Part shown: one piece after another, positions 27,239 to 35,131 of the stretch | Layout: the number at the start of each line of letters is the position of its first letter | Position numbering within the stretch: the first letter of the stretch is position 1 | Assembly (NCBI GenBank): GCA_036504515.1 | Contig: DASXVA010000001.1 | Location: 248,001 to 312,000 of the forward strand | Direction: 5' to 3' | DNA length: 64,000 bases | Source of the DNA: AWTP1-18 sp036504515 | Lineage (GTDB): Bacteria > Pseudomonadota > Gammaproteobacteria > Burkholderiales > Rhodocyclaceae | Position numbers and translations under genes: made by a program | Notes under the pieces: model-generated | Databases searched by the model: none | What the model saw: only the letters and a program-made list of their open reading frames with translations | Told to the model about the DNA's origin: nothing

Positions 27239-27580
27239 CTACTCCACTTCCAGTTCTTTGACGCGCATCTCCGAGCCGCCGGTGACTTGCACCTGGTGAC
27301 TGCCGCATTGGGGACAGGCCCCCATGTGCTCGCTCATGGCGACGGTTGCGCAACACTTCATGCACCAGCCCTGGCCGGGCAAGTCCACGATTTCCAATTT
27401 GGCACCTTCCGCCACGCTGTTACGGGTGACGGCATCGAAACAAAACTTCAGGGCTTCGGTCTCCACCGCCGCCAATTGGCCGATCTCCAGCCAGACAGCC
27501 GTCACTCGCTGGAAACCTTCCCGTTTCGCGGCATCTTCGATCAGTTGCAATACGCCTTCGGCGAGGGACATTTCGTGCAT
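27239..27580 (-). CDS. hypA: HypA nickel metallochaperone
   Basis: HypA (113 aa) starts MHEMSLAEG, whose His2 binds nickel, and has a zinc site made of CMKCC and CPQC near residues 73-93. It transfers nickel to the hydrogenase large subunit together with HypB, whose gene begins 6 bp later. The upstream hoxT stop is 9 bp away, so no separate promoter is expected. Confidence 0.95.
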   Translation of the reverse strand: MHEMSLAEGVLQLIEDAAKREGFQRVTAVWLEIGQLAAVETEALKFCFDAVTRNSVAEGAKLEIVDLPGQGWCMKCCATVAMSEHMGACPQCGSHQVQVTGGSEMRVKELEVE

Positions 27581-27589
27581 AGCGTGATC

Positions 27590-28132
27590 TTACGCAACCC
27601 GGCCGCCGGTGAGGAAACCACGCCGCGACAGGGGAGCGGTTTCTCCCTTGAGTTGAGCCGCTTCCCTTTGCTGCTGCTGATCCTTGGCTTTGGCTTCCTC
27701 GTCCATCTCGAACAGGGCGGCCAGCACCGCTTCGGCCGTATTACGGGCGGCAGTTTGATCGTCGAAATCGGCCATGGGCGAAAACAGGGAGCAGAAATGG
27801 AAGGGGCCGCATTCCATTTCTTCGCCCCCCATGAACTCATATTCACCCGACGGGAAGGCCCAGGACTGATGCACGTCGGCACCGAGACTGCGGAAATCCT
27901 TGTCCAACCCAGGCAGTACCACCAGATTCATGGACCAGGGCGTCACCAGCACCCCCAGCACTCGCTGCTCCCAGGGCCGAAAACCGACGGCCTCGACGTG
28001 CAGATTGGGATTGAGGAAAGCCAGACCCGTCATGCGTGTCTGACGAATGCGGTTGAAGGCCTGGCTCAGGGCCTGGCCGGCAGCATGGGCCTGGGCTTCG
28101 CTGACGGCGTCGATTACAGCTGCTTCAGTCAT
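27590..28132 (-). CDS. hoxT: HoxT/HupJ (HybE-type) hydrogenase assembly chaperone
   Basis: About 180 aa. The HybE/HupJ family motifs MTGLAFLNPNLHVEAVGF and GVLVTPWSMNLVVLP are present, as is GEYEFMGGEEMECGPFHFCS. The C-terminus SRRGFLTGG resembles a twin-arginine motif, as seen in several HoxT/HupJ proteins; its meaning is unclear. Start is ATG 28132, overlapping the hoxR stop (GATGACTGA); the longer in-frame extension upstream is hoxR in another frame. It helps assemble or quality-control the large subunit before Tat export. Confidence 0.9.
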   Translation of the reverse strand: MTEAAVIDAVSEAQAHAAGQALSQAFNRIRQTRMTGLAFLNPNLHVEAVGFRPWEQRVLGVLVTPWSMNLVVLPGLDKDFRSLGADVHQSWAFPSGEYEFMGGEEMECGPFHFCSLFSPMADFDDQTAARNTAEAVLAALFEMDEEAKAKDQQQQREAAQLKGETAPLSRRGFLTGGRVA

Positions 28133-28337
28133 CGGACAAGACCATGAACTTGTGGCGCGGTGCATCGCACTCGGGACAGGTCCACTGGGCGGGCAAGGCG
28201 GCAAAGGGCGTACCGGCAGGAATCTGCGCCACGGTATCGCCTTCCGCCGGGTCGTACACATGCCAACAGATGCCGCATTCAAAGCGGCTTTCCGGTGCGG
28301 TGCTGACTTCGTTGGCAGTACGTTCAAAGGTGCTCAT
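28125..28337 (-). CDS. hoxR: HoxR/HupI rubredoxin
   Basis: This 70-aa rubredoxin has the Fe(Cys)4 pair CGICWHVYDPAEGD and CPECDAPRHKF. In Rhizobium and Ralstonia, HupI/HoxR is needed for FeS cluster assembly of the small subunit under oxygen. It has an N-terminal extension of about 18 residues relative to free rubredoxins, typical for the hydrogenase-operon type. It overlaps hoxT by 8 bp. Confidence 0.95.
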   Translation of the reverse strand: MSTFERTANEVSTAPESRFECGICWHVYDPAEGDTVAQIPAGTPFAALPAQWTCPECDAPRHKFMVLSDD

Positions 28338-28347
28338 GGGCGCAAAC

Positions 28348-29205
28348 TCACAGCAGGTCGTCGAGGGAGACGATCCATTCCTTCAAGCGTTCAATGCTGT
28401 CTTCGTAATCCTCTTTGGCTGCCAGAGCGGCCTCCGGCACCTGCACGACTTCCAGGGTGTTGAGAATCAACTGGTCCATGCTGTTGAAGTACTGCACCCA
28501 CCAAGTGTGAGGCAGGCCCGTGGCGGTAATGCGGCAGTTGCCGTAGCCCCGGGAGAGCATGGAGATGGTGCCGAAGCCGAGGCAGTCGGCCATGTATTGC
28601 AGGTCTTCCGGCGTCACCGGCAGCAGGGTGAGATTGATGACATGGGCGGCCTTGCCCGGCTGATGCTGGGCGGACTGGGCGAACAGTTCGCTGACCAGGG
28701 CCGGGGCATTCATCAGGCCGGTGGGTTCTGTTTTTTTCTCGGCGCTGTTGGGGGCACCGCTGATGGCGGCCAGTACGGCACTGGGCATGGCGGCGGCTTC
28801 CACATCGTCCCGCTCTAGACTGCCATCTTCCCGCAGGGACTGAACGCGCCAGACGGAAGGGAAGGCGGTTTCCTGCACGCGCAGGGTACGGCCGCCCTTG
28901 ACCAGGACGCTGACTTCACCCTGGCCGAGGAGTTCGTTCACTTCGGCCACGACATCGGCCTCGACATTCAGCAGGGACAGGGTCGGTGCAGTGGCAGCGC
29001 CGAAGGCACTGGCCTCCATGTCGGCCACCAGTTTTTCCAGCAGGAGACGGGCGCCGGCCAGGGCTTCAGGAGAAGCCGGCGGACGGGGGATGGGGGCGCG
29101 GAAGACCGACATGTCGCCGGGCTTGGCAAGGTAATGCAGTTCTTCCTCTTCAGGCTGGGAACCGGCACCGACCATGGGCACGACGGGAATGGGAAATGGT
29201 TTCAT
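28348..29205 (-). CDS. hoxQ: HoxQ/HupH hydrogenase expression protein
   Basis: This 285-aa protein of the HupH family works with HoxO in maturing or Tat-proofreading the small subunit. Family-like segments are SLLNVEADVVAEVNELLGQGEVS, here spanning about residues 95-118, and RGYGNCRITATGLPHTWWVQ near 225-245. It begins 9 bp after hoxO and precedes hoxR by 10 bp. Confidence 0.92.
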   Translation of the reverse strand: MKPFPIPVVPMVGAGSQPEEEELHYLAKPGDMSVFRAPIPRPPASPEALAGARLLLEKLVADMEASAFGAATAPTLSLLNVEADVVAEVNELLGQGEVSVLVKGGRTLRVQETAFPSVWRVQSLREDGSLERDDVEAAAMPSAVLAAISGAPNSAEKKTEPTGLMNAPALVSELFAQSAQHQPGKAAHVINLTLLPVTPEDLQYMADCLGFGTISMLSRGYGNCRITATGLPHTWWVQYFNSMDQLILNTLEVVQVPEAALAAKEDYEDSIERLKEWIVSLDDLL

Positions 29206-29214
29206 GACGGTGCC

Positions 29215-29667
29215 TCAGGAACAGGAGGAAGAAGTGGCGGAGGCCACGGGAATGCCGATACCCGGTGTGCGGCTGACGGGCCGTTCCAGCATGGCCGGGA
29301 TTTCCTTGGCGTAAACGGCCCAGTCGCGCATGCCTTCGAGGGTGCCGACAAACTGGCCATCCCGCAGGAAGAGCAAAGCAGGCCAGAGATTGATGCTGTA
29401 ACGGACGGCCAGGGCCTTGGCGGCAACCGGCAGAACCAGACCGACGCTGACGCGGCCAACAACCGGGGCAAGGGCATCGGGCAGGATCACCGCCACGTCC
29501 CAGCTTTCGGGCACCAGGCGCGGTTCTTCGGCCAGGAGCAGGACGCGGTCGCCGCTGCCGGCGATGAAGGCATCAACGGCGGCGGCATCGGCCAGGGGAA
29601 CAAAACCGTGTTTGTCGGCGTGGCGCTGGAACAGCGTCAGCAGGCGGTCGGACTCGGGGACTGACAT
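29215..29667 (-). CDS. hoxO: HoxO/HupG small-subunit chaperone
   Basis: This 150-aa HyaE/HupG-family protein has a thioredoxin-like fold without the redox CxxC. LRYSINLWPALLFLRDG-like sequence (here VRYSINLWPALLFLRDG, about 98-114) and VGTLEGMRDWAVY are typical. It binds the Tat signal of the small-subunit precursor in R. eutropha. Its start overlaps the hoxL stop by one base. Confidence 0.92.
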   Translation of the reverse strand: MSVPESDRLLTLFQRHADKHGFVPLADAAAVDAFIAGSGDRVLLLAEEPRLVPESWDVAVILPDALAPVVGRVSVGLVLPVAAKALAVRYSINLWPALLFLRDGQFVGTLEGMRDWAVYAKEIPAMLERPVSRTPGIGIPVASATSSSCS

Positions 29668-29978
29668 TAGGCTTTGTCCTTTCTAAGGAAATCGGGGAGT
29701 TGGGGTTCCCGGTCAATGATGTCGGCAAAGGCCGCATTGATCAGATCGGTGTCCCCCGTCATGGCGGCTTCCAGGGCATCAAGCGCAGCGGAAACCTTGG
29801 CGGCGTCTTCGGCACTGACCACTTCCCGGGCGGCGCCGAGAAATACCAACAGCCATTGGCCCGGTGCGACGGGGCCGGTGAGGATGGTATCCACCACCAC
29901 TTCGCTACCGTCCCGATCCCGGCACCAGGCCCGGTGGTCGTCGGCCCGCAGCACTTCCATGGGGGTTGCCATGCACAT
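29667..29978 (-). CDS. hoxL: HoxL/HupF, HypC-family chaperone dedicated to the uptake hydrogenase
   Basis: This 103-aa HypC paralogue starts MCMATPMEV; the N-terminal Cys after Met removal is the functional residue. Compared with HypC it has a longer C-terminal helix (PQLPDFLRKDKA). In R. eutropha HoxL carries the Fe(CN)2CO unit specifically to HoxG and helps under oxygen. The stop and start overlap with hoxO and hoxM. Confidence 0.94.
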   Translation of the reverse strand: MCMATPMEVLRADDHRAWCRDRDGSEVVVDTILTGPVAPGQWLLVFLGAAREVVSAEDAAKVSAALDALEAAMTGDTDLINAAFADIIDREPQLPDFLRKDKA

Positions 29979-30628
29979 CAGGCGTCACCCTTGGTTTCGG
30001 GTTCGGCATCCTCACGAATGCGCAGAAAGCGGTCATCGCCGATGCGACAGGCGGCTTCGGCGGAGGGGCGCTCAGCTTCGTAGCGGCCCATGCCCAGCAC
30101 GTCATCACTGACTTCGAGCCGAGCGTCCGCCGGCCGGGGCGTGACCTCGATGCCCCATTGCCGCAGACGCTCCACGGCAATCGCCAGGGCTTCCGGCACT
30201 TTGGCCTTGATCTGGGGCCGCAGGCTGCCGCCGTAGTCTTCCAGTTCCACGGGCTGAATGCCGATCAGCAGCATTTCTTCGGGACATTGACCGGTGAATT
30301 CGGCGGCGGCGATGACCTCCTGAAACCCGGTCTGGTGCAGGCTCATTTTCTTGGCGCCCATGAAACGGGGCACCTGGTCGTTTTCCACCCGCTTCATGGT
30401 GCCCGGCTCCAGGCCGTAGTCGATGGCGTCGAAAACGATCAGGCGCTTGGCCTGCTGGACGTAGGGCAGCAGATAAAGACCCTGGGTGCCGCCGTCCATG
30501 ACCAGAACGTTGGGGGGCAGTTGCCATTCGGCCGCCAAAGCCTCGGCACAACGCACACCGAAGCCTTCGTCGGCCCACAGCAGGTTGCCAATGCCCAAAA
30601 CCAGAATGTCGTGATTGAGTTCTTCCAT
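29978..30628 (-). CDS. hoxM: HoxM/HupD hydrogenase maturation endopeptidase
   Basis: This 216-aa nickel-dependent protease removes the C-terminal peptide of the large subunit after metal insertion. The motif ILVLGIGNLLWADEGFGVR holds the nickel-sensing Glu, FDAIDYG the Asp, and KKMSLHQTGF the His. Its C-terminus extends about 35 residues past the usual end (RLEVSDDVLGMGRYEAER onward), common in betaproteobacterial HoxM. It is the first gene after a 657-bp gap and has its own sigma-54 type promoter. Its substrate is HoxG, which ends with a 15-residue extension. Confidence 0.95.
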   Translation of the reverse strand: MEELNHDILVLGIGNLLWADEGFGVRCAEALAAEWQLPPNVLVMDGGTQGLYLLPYVQQAKRLIVFDAIDYGLEPGTMKRVENDQVPRFMGAKKMSLHQTGFQEVIAAAEFTGQCPEEMLLIGIQPVELEDYGGSLRPQIKAKVPEALAIAVERLRQWGIEVTPRPADARLEVSDDVLGMGRYEAERPSAEAACRIGDDRFLRIREDAEPETKGDA

Positions 30629-30640
30629 GGACGATGCCCT

Positions 30641-30657
30641 GTAACGGATAGCGTTAC
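30641..30657. promoter_or_regulatory. inverted repeat over the hoxM transcription start
   Basis: GTAACG-GATAG-CGTTAC is a perfect 6-bp inverted repeat, extended by T/A to 7 bp. It covers the start predicted from the sigma-54 promoter (about 30649). It could be an operator or a 5' leader hairpin. Confidence 0.5.
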
Positions 30658-30659
30658 AT

Positions 30660-30675
30660 TACAAGCATCGTGCCA
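30660..30675 (-). promoter_or_regulatory. sigma-54 promoter of hoxM operon
   Basis: The minus strand reads TGGCACGATGCTTGTA, matching TGGCACG-N4-TTGCW with one change in the -12 element. An IHF-like site lies 28 bp upstream. This gives the accessory/hyp/hoxA genes an entry point separate from hoxK. Confidence 0.75.
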
Positions 30676-30703
30676 CCCGGATTTGCCCTGGGCGGCGTTT
30701 AAC

Positions 30704-30716
30704 AATCAATCGCTTA
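30704..30716 (+). promoter_or_regulatory. IHF-like binding site upstream of the hoxM promoter
   Basis: AATCAATCGCTTA fits the IHF consensus WATCAANNNNTTR exactly. IHF bending between an upstream activator site and a sigma-54 promoter is the usual arrangement for NtrC-type activators, including HoxA/HupR systems. Confidence 0.6.
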
Positions 30717-30919
30717 GCCTTAAAGTGTTTTTCCTGGCCGGGCTGCTTTCGATCACCCTGCAAGTAATACTGGCAACTTACTTTCCAGTCATCCCCATCA
30801 AGCGCCCCCAGCCTCCATTTTCGATCTTTGACGGGGCAAAAATGGGCGGCGACATTCCGCTGACGACACTCTCCCCGAGACTCTTCCTTCCATTGCAGGA
30901 GAGGGCCTGTTCATATTGG

Positions 30920-30938
30920 CTATACGCAATACGTATAG
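30920..30938. repeat. 19-bp palindrome, copy 1
   Basis: CTATACG-CAATA-CGTATAG, a perfect 7-bp dyad. It shares 16 of 19 bases with the copy at 31032-31050, 112 bp away. Confidence 0.7.
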
Positions 30939-31031
30939 TGCTGACCCCAGTGGGTAACGCGGCTAAATGGGTATTTATAGCTTAACCACGCCAGAATCTA
31001 TCAATTTCAGGCAAAACTTTGAAAATACCAG

Positions 31032-31050
31032 CCATACGTAAAACGTATAG
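31032..31050. repeat. 19-bp palindrome, copy 2
   Basis: Same 19-bp pattern CYATACGYAAWACGTATAG as copy 1; the inner dyad ATACG/CGTAT is perfect. Paired palindromes of this size look like operators of a dimeric helix-turn-helix repressor. Confidence 0.7.
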
Positions 31051-31211
31051 CCGATCAAGGGGCCAGACCCTTGGGATAGCCGAGTAGATCGCCGAGTCTG
31101 GGAAGGTCAGGAAGGCCGGGGCAAAGGAGATTCGTCTCGCCCTTTGCCGTGGTCCGGTGGCGGTACGGAGGACGTGGCCCCTTGCTAGGGAAGCGCTGAA
31201 CAAGTCCGTTC

Positions 31212-31293
31212 GCGTTGAGCCCTTCGTCAAGCTCAGGACAGACTTGTCGAAACGTATGGTGCGCCAACGCTGGGCTTCGACAGGCTCAGCCCC
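31212..31293. repeat. REP-like repeat with two inverted stems
   Basis: The first stem is TTCGTCAAG against CTTGTCGAA (one mismatch); the second is GGGCT against AGCCC around TTCGACAGGCTC. The core TTCGACAGGCTCAGCCC is a widespread repetitive extragenic sequence in proteobacteria. It covers the last codons and stop of the tonB-like gene. Confidence 0.6.
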
Positions 31294-32098
31294 GGCACTC
31301 TCCGCCGGATATCCGGGTGAATCCGTCGCCGCCGCCAGAGGGGGTGATGCACATCATGATGGTCAGGGTGCCGGTGGCACTCTTGATGTCGGGCGGGAAA
31401 GCCGAGAAGGGCGAGGCCCGTTCGACGACACTGCGGATGAAGGCGATTTCCGCTTGCTGATCCGCTGCCCGCAAGACCTTATAGCTTTGCAGGGAGCCGT
31501 CGGCGTTAAGGGTAATCAGCACCTGGGCGACACGGGTGCCGTTACCACGATTTTCCCGTTTGACGAAGGCGGCGCTACGGTTCAACTTGCGCACAAAGGC
31601 ATCGAAATACATATCCAGACTGAAAGAGTCAATGGGCTTGCCACCCTTGGCTGGCCGAAAATCTTCGCTATCCGGGCCCGGCTCCCGACCCATCTGCCGT
31701 GCCAGTGCCATCGCCCGGCGCGCCATGTCCGTTCCCTTGGTGGGGCGGGTTTCGGCGTCAAGGTCCTTGAGAAATTTGTCCATGTCGTTGCGCTCGGCCA
31801 CGGACCAATTGCGCTGCCCCACGGCACCTCGCTTCGCGGTAAGAACCGGCGTTGTGGCTTTCTTCTTGGGCGTTTTGCCAACCCTGGATTTTTCCTGCTG
31901 GGGCGGCGGAATCACCTGGGCCTGGGGCGTACGCGGAGCAAGGGTCGCGTCGAAGCGGGACTCGGTTGTGGACACACCGGTCCGGGGCGTCATTTCCGGT
32001 GAAGAAAGATGGACGAACAGAATCACCCCGTGCAGGGCGAGAGAAATGATGATGGCCAGGCGGAACGATATTCTCGCGCGGGGCTTGCGGGATTCCAT
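31286..32098 (-). CDS. TonB-like energy transducer in the hydrogenase region
   Basis: This 270-aa protein has one N-terminal membrane anchor (about 12-32, AIIISLALHGVILFVHLSS), a Pro/Lys-rich periplasmic linker with the string PPPQQEKSRVGKTPKKK, and a C-terminal TonB domain (about 165-258; RVAQVLITLNADGSLQSYKVL). TonB couples inner-membrane proton motive force, through ExbBD, to outer-membrane receptors. Lying between hoxZ/higA and hoxM, it may serve the receptor at 4480-6543; that is inference. The final residues lie inside a REP-like repeat, so the C-terminus may have been altered by insertion of the repeat. Confidence 0.8.
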   Translation of the reverse strand: MESRKPRARISFRLAIIISLALHGVILFVHLSSPEMTPRTGVSTTESRFDATLAPRTPQAQVIPPPQQEKSRVGKTPKKKATTPVLTAKRGAVGQRNWSVAERNDMDKFLKDLDAETRPTKGTDMARRAMALARQMGREPGPDSEDFRPAKGGKPIDSFSLDMYFDAFVRKLNRSAAFVKRENRGNGTRVAQVLITLNADGSLQSYKVLRAADQQAEIAFIRSVVERASPFSAFPPDIKSATGTLTIMMCITPSGGGDGFTRISGGECRG

Positions 32099-32183
32099 CG
32101 CCTCGATTTTAGGCCCTAGCCCGCCCTGATTCAGCCTTCTCCGTTACCGGATGTTTCCGCTTTGGCCGGATTCGGCCAAAAGT

Positions 32184-32573
32184 CTAGGCAATCTGGGGCT
32201 TGTCGTCGCTGACAACACCCATGCGGGCAGCCCGCCAGGCACGCCAGGCCAGATAGTTGTCCCACGCCTGTTGCAGGCTGAGCCAGAACTCGGGGCCGGT
32301 ACCGAAATAGCGGCCCAGGCGGATGGCGGTGTCGGCACTGATGGCGCGCCGCCCCCGCACCAGCTCATTCACCCGCCGCCGGGAAATATCCAGACCTTGA
32401 GCCAGGGCATCCTGGGAAATACCGAGGGGTTTGAGAAAGCGTGTTTCGAGAAAGGCGCCGGGATGGGGCGGGGTATGCCGCCCTCCCAAGGGCTGCCGGG
32501 GCGGCGAGGGACGCAGGGCGGGCTTTGCGCCCTGCCCTGCTTCCGCCCGGTCTTGTTCCTGAGTCATTGCCAT
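32184..32573 (-). CDS. HigA/VapI-type antitoxin, no toxin gene beside it
   Basis: This 129-aa Xre-family protein contains PHPGAFLETRFLKPLGISQ, a helix-turn-helix (DALAQGLDISRRRVNELVRG) and the HigA tail RAISADTAIRLGRYFGTGPEFWLSLQ. HigA normally neutralises the HigB RNase encoded just upstream. Here the upstream gene is hoxZ (18 bp away) and no HigB-like frame is found in either direction. It also has about 35 extra residues before the usual PHPGE-like start, which may be mis-started sequence. It may act as a lone DNA-binding regulator within the hydrogenase operon. Confidence 0.85.
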   Translation of the reverse strand: MAMTQEQDRAEAGQGAKPALRPSPPRQPLGGRHTPPHPGAFLETRFLKPLGISQDALAQGLDISRRRVNELVRGRRAISADTAIRLGRYFGTGPEFWLSLQQAWDNYLAWRAWRAARMGVVSDDKPQIA

Positions 32574-32591
32574 CAGGGATTGGGGTGCAAC

Positions 32592-33299
32592 CTAGTCCTT
32601 GAACATGCGCCAGCCGGAGATCATGGTGGAGATCAGGCTTTGGCGACTCATGATGTCTTCGCGGATGGCCGCATAGACGTGAACCATGACGAAGATGGAG
32701 GTAACCCACAGACCCATGTGGTGCCAGGAATGCACCTGCTGGCTGTTGCCACCGAGAAGGGTAATCACCCAACCGAACATCCGGTAGGTCCAACTGTCGA
32801 TGCCCTGGGCTTCACCGTAGAGAGCGAAACCGGTACAGATCATGTACACGGCGCCGATGGTGAAGAAAAGGAACATCATCAACTGGGCCAGGGGATTGTG
32901 GCCGACATACTTCTTCGGCTCCTTCACCAGGAACAGGTACCACTTGATCTCGTGCGCAATCTCACTCCACCAGCCTTTATCAAAAACGGGCAGGATGAAA
33001 ATCTGGCGGGCGTGGTGGTTACCGACAAAGGCCCAGTAAATACGACCCAGAAACCCGACTGCAAAAATGTAGGCGGCCGAGAAATGGGCGAAACGGATGG
33101 TGCCCATCAGGTAATGGTCGCTGGCCTCCCCCGGCATGGTGGGGAAGGGGTTGGCGATCAGATAGCCAGTGATGGCCAGCACGGTGATGGCCAGGGCATT
33201 GATCCAGTGCCAGAGGCGCAGGGGCGCCTCGTACACATAGACCGCCTTGACCAGCCGGGCTTCCCGTTCCGCTTCAAACGCATCTTGTTCTGCAAGCAT
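32592..33299 (-). CDS. hoxZ: HoxZ/HupC cytochrome b of the uptake hydrogenase
   Basis: This 235-aa di-heme cytochrome b anchors HoxKG to the membrane and passes electrons to quinone. Four membrane segments are visible. Heme-ligand histidines occur in LRLWHWINALAI, IRFAHFSAAYIF, and the pair QVHSWHHMGLWV and FVMVHVYAAIRED. The gene lies 27 bp after hoxG and 18 bp before the higA-like gene. Confidence 0.95.
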   Translation of the reverse strand: MLAEQDAFEAEREARLVKAVYVYEAPLRLWHWINALAITVLAITGYLIANPFPTMPGEASDHYLMGTIRFAHFSAAYIFAVGFLGRIYWAFVGNHHARQIFILPVFDKGWWSEIAHEIKWYLFLVKEPKKYVGHNPLAQLMMFLFFTIGAVYMICTGFALYGEAQGIDSWTYRMFGWVITLLGGNSQQVHSWHHMGLWVTSIFVMVHVYAAIREDIMSRQSLISTMISGWRMFKD

Positions 33300-33326
33300 G
33301 ATTGCTTCCTTTCCGCGTTGCGTTGA

Positions 33327-35129
33327 TCAGCGAACCTTCACCGACGTCATCTCTTGACCGTCCGGGCTCATGACGTGAGTCGAGCAGGCCAGGCAGGGAT
33401 CGAAGCTGTGCAGGGTGCGCAAAATTTCCAGAGGCTGATCGGCCTTGGCCAGGGGTGTGTCCATCAAGCTGGCTTCGAAAGCACCGATCTGACCCTTGGG
33501 GTCGCGGGGGCTGCCGTTCCAGGTGGTGGGCACCACGCACTGGTAGTTGTCGATCTTGGTATCCTTGATCTTGATCCAGTGACCCAGAGCGCCGCGGGGA
33601 GCTTCGGTGAAACCGACACCCTTGGCTTCCTTGGGCCAAGTGGAGGGATCCCACTTTTCAACGTTGGCCGTGGTCAGATCGCCGGCCTTCAGGTTCGCCA
33701 TCAGCTTGTCGAACTGCTGTTGCTGCAGGTCGGCACAGTAGAGGGTTTCGATGCCGCGGGCAGCGGTACGGCCCAGGGTGGAGAACAGGGCGGTCACCGG
33801 CACGTCGAGCTTCTTCAGCACGGCGTCAATGGTTTCCTTGATGAAGGGATACTGCTTGGGCTGGGCGTAGCCGAGCACCATGCGGGACAGGCAACCCACT
33901 TCCATGGCGTGGCCCTTCCAGCGGGGAGCCTTGAGCCAGGAGTACTTGGCGGACTCGTCCAGAGCTTCGATCTTGGTGCGGGTACCCTTGAAGTTGGGAC
34001 CCTCCGGGTTGTAGTTGGGTTCGGTAACGCCATCCCAAGGGTGCAGCCCCTTGGTTTCGTCCTGATATTTGTACCAGGAGTGGGTAACGAATTCCTGAAT
34101 CTCTTCCGGGTCTTCCAGATTGACGGCGTGGATCTTGTCCAGCTTGGTGTCGAGAATGACACCCCGGGGCAGCAGCAGATTGGGCGCGGTGTAATCGTTG
34201 GCCTTCTGCGGGATGTCGCCGTAGGACAGGATGGCCTTGGAGGACAGGCCGCCGCCGTGGAGCCAGCCTTTATAGAAGGAAGCAATGGCCAACAGGTCGG
34301 GGATGTAGACCTGCTCGACGAACTCCTTGGTGCGGGCAATGATGTCCTTGACCAGGTTGAGGCGTTCCATGTTGATGGCACCCACAGCCCCGGTGCCGTC
34401 CAGGTTGATGGCGCAGGGCATGCCGCCCACCAGCCAGTTGGGGTGGGGATTCTTGCCGCCGAAGATGGTGTGCACCTTGACGATTTCCTTCTGGAAATCG
34501 AGGGCTTCCAGGTAGTGGGCCACGGCCATCAGGTTGGCTTCGGGGGGCAGCTTGTAGGCGGGGTTGCCCCAGTAACCGTTGGTGAAGGGGCCAAGCTGGC
34601 CGGATTCGACGAACTTCTTCAGGCGATTTTGCAGGTCGCGGAAGTACCCGGGGGAAGACAGGGGCCAGCTGGAAATGCTTTGGGCCAGCTCGGAAGTCCG
34701 CTTCGGATCAGCCTTGAGGGCGGAAACCACGTCCACCCAGTCCAGGGCGTGCAGGTGATAGAAGTGCACCAGATGGTCATGAACGTAGAGGTTCAGTTGC
34801 ATCAGGTTGCGGATGGTATTGGCGTTCTCGGGAATCTGGATGCCCAGAGCATTTTCCACGGAACGGACCGAAGTCAGGGCGTGGGTACCGGTACAGACAC
34901 CGCAAATGCGTTCGGTGAAGGCCCAGGCGTCGCGAGGATCGCGGCCCTTGAGAATCACTTCCAGGCCGCGCCACATGGTGCCGGTGGACACGGCGTTGCG
35001 GATCACGTTGTTGCTGTCCAGATTCACTTCCACCCGCAGGTGGCCTTCAATACGGCAGACCGGATCAACGACAACCCGCTTGCCGGAGTTGTCGAGTTTG
35101 AAGCCTTGGGTTTCGTAAGTTGCACCCAT
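33327..35129 (-). CDS. hoxG: membrane-bound [NiFe] uptake hydrogenase large subunit
   Basis: HoxG (600 aa) carries the NiFe catalytic site. The L1 motif reads RICGVCTGTH and L2 reads DPCLACSTH; after the L2 His there is a 15-residue extension (VMSPDGQEMTSVKVR) that the protease HoxM should remove. N-terminal VDPVCRIEGHLRVEV is typical. Found two bases after hoxK, and its partner subunit has the oxygen-tolerant cysteine pattern. A 616-codon plus-strand frame across it is an antisense shadow. Confidence 0.98.
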   Translation of the reverse strand: MGATYETQGFKLDNSGKRVVVDPVCRIEGHLRVEVNLDSNNVIRNAVSTGTMWRGLEVILKGRDPRDAWAFTERICGVCTGTHALTSVRSVENALGIQIPENANTIRNLMQLNLYVHDHLVHFYHLHALDWVDVVSALKADPKRTSELAQSISSWPLSSPGYFRDLQNRLKKFVESGQLGPFTNGYWGNPAYKLPPEANLMAVAHYLEALDFQKEIVKVHTIFGGKNPHPNWLVGGMPCAINLDGTGAVGAINMERLNLVKDIIARTKEFVEQVYIPDLLAIASFYKGWLHGGGLSSKAILSYGDIPQKANDYTAPNLLLPRGVILDTKLDKIHAVNLEDPEEIQEFVTHSWYKYQDETKGLHPWDGVTEPNYNPEGPNFKGTRTKIEALDESAKYSWLKAPRWKGHAMEVGCLSRMVLGYAQPKQYPFIKETIDAVLKKLDVPVTALFSTLGRTAARGIETLYCADLQQQQFDKLMANLKAGDLTTANVEKWDPSTWPKEAKGVGFTEAPRGALGHWIKIKDTKIDNYQCVVPTTWNGSPRDPKGQIGAFEASLMDTPLAKADQPLEILRTLHSFDPCLACSTHVMSPDGQEMTSVKVR

Positions 35130-35131
35130 GA

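Larger units (their letters stand above)
30717..31285. other. non-coding gap inside the hydrogenase cluster
   Basis: About 570 bp with no convincing gene. A small minus-strand frame (30982-31230) has no recognisable content. The stretch holds two near-identical palindromes (30920-30938 and 31032-31050) and a REP-like repeat at its right end. It separates tonB from hoxM, which have their own promoter context. Confidence 0.7.

Noticed and set aside
26666..28147. 493-codon plus-strand frame
   Set aside because: Antisense to hypB, hypA and hoxT, which are certain genes.
30982..31230. 82-codon minus-strand frame in the hoxM-tonB gap
   Set aside because: No ribosome-binding site or family resemblance; it covers a palindrome and a REP-like repeat.
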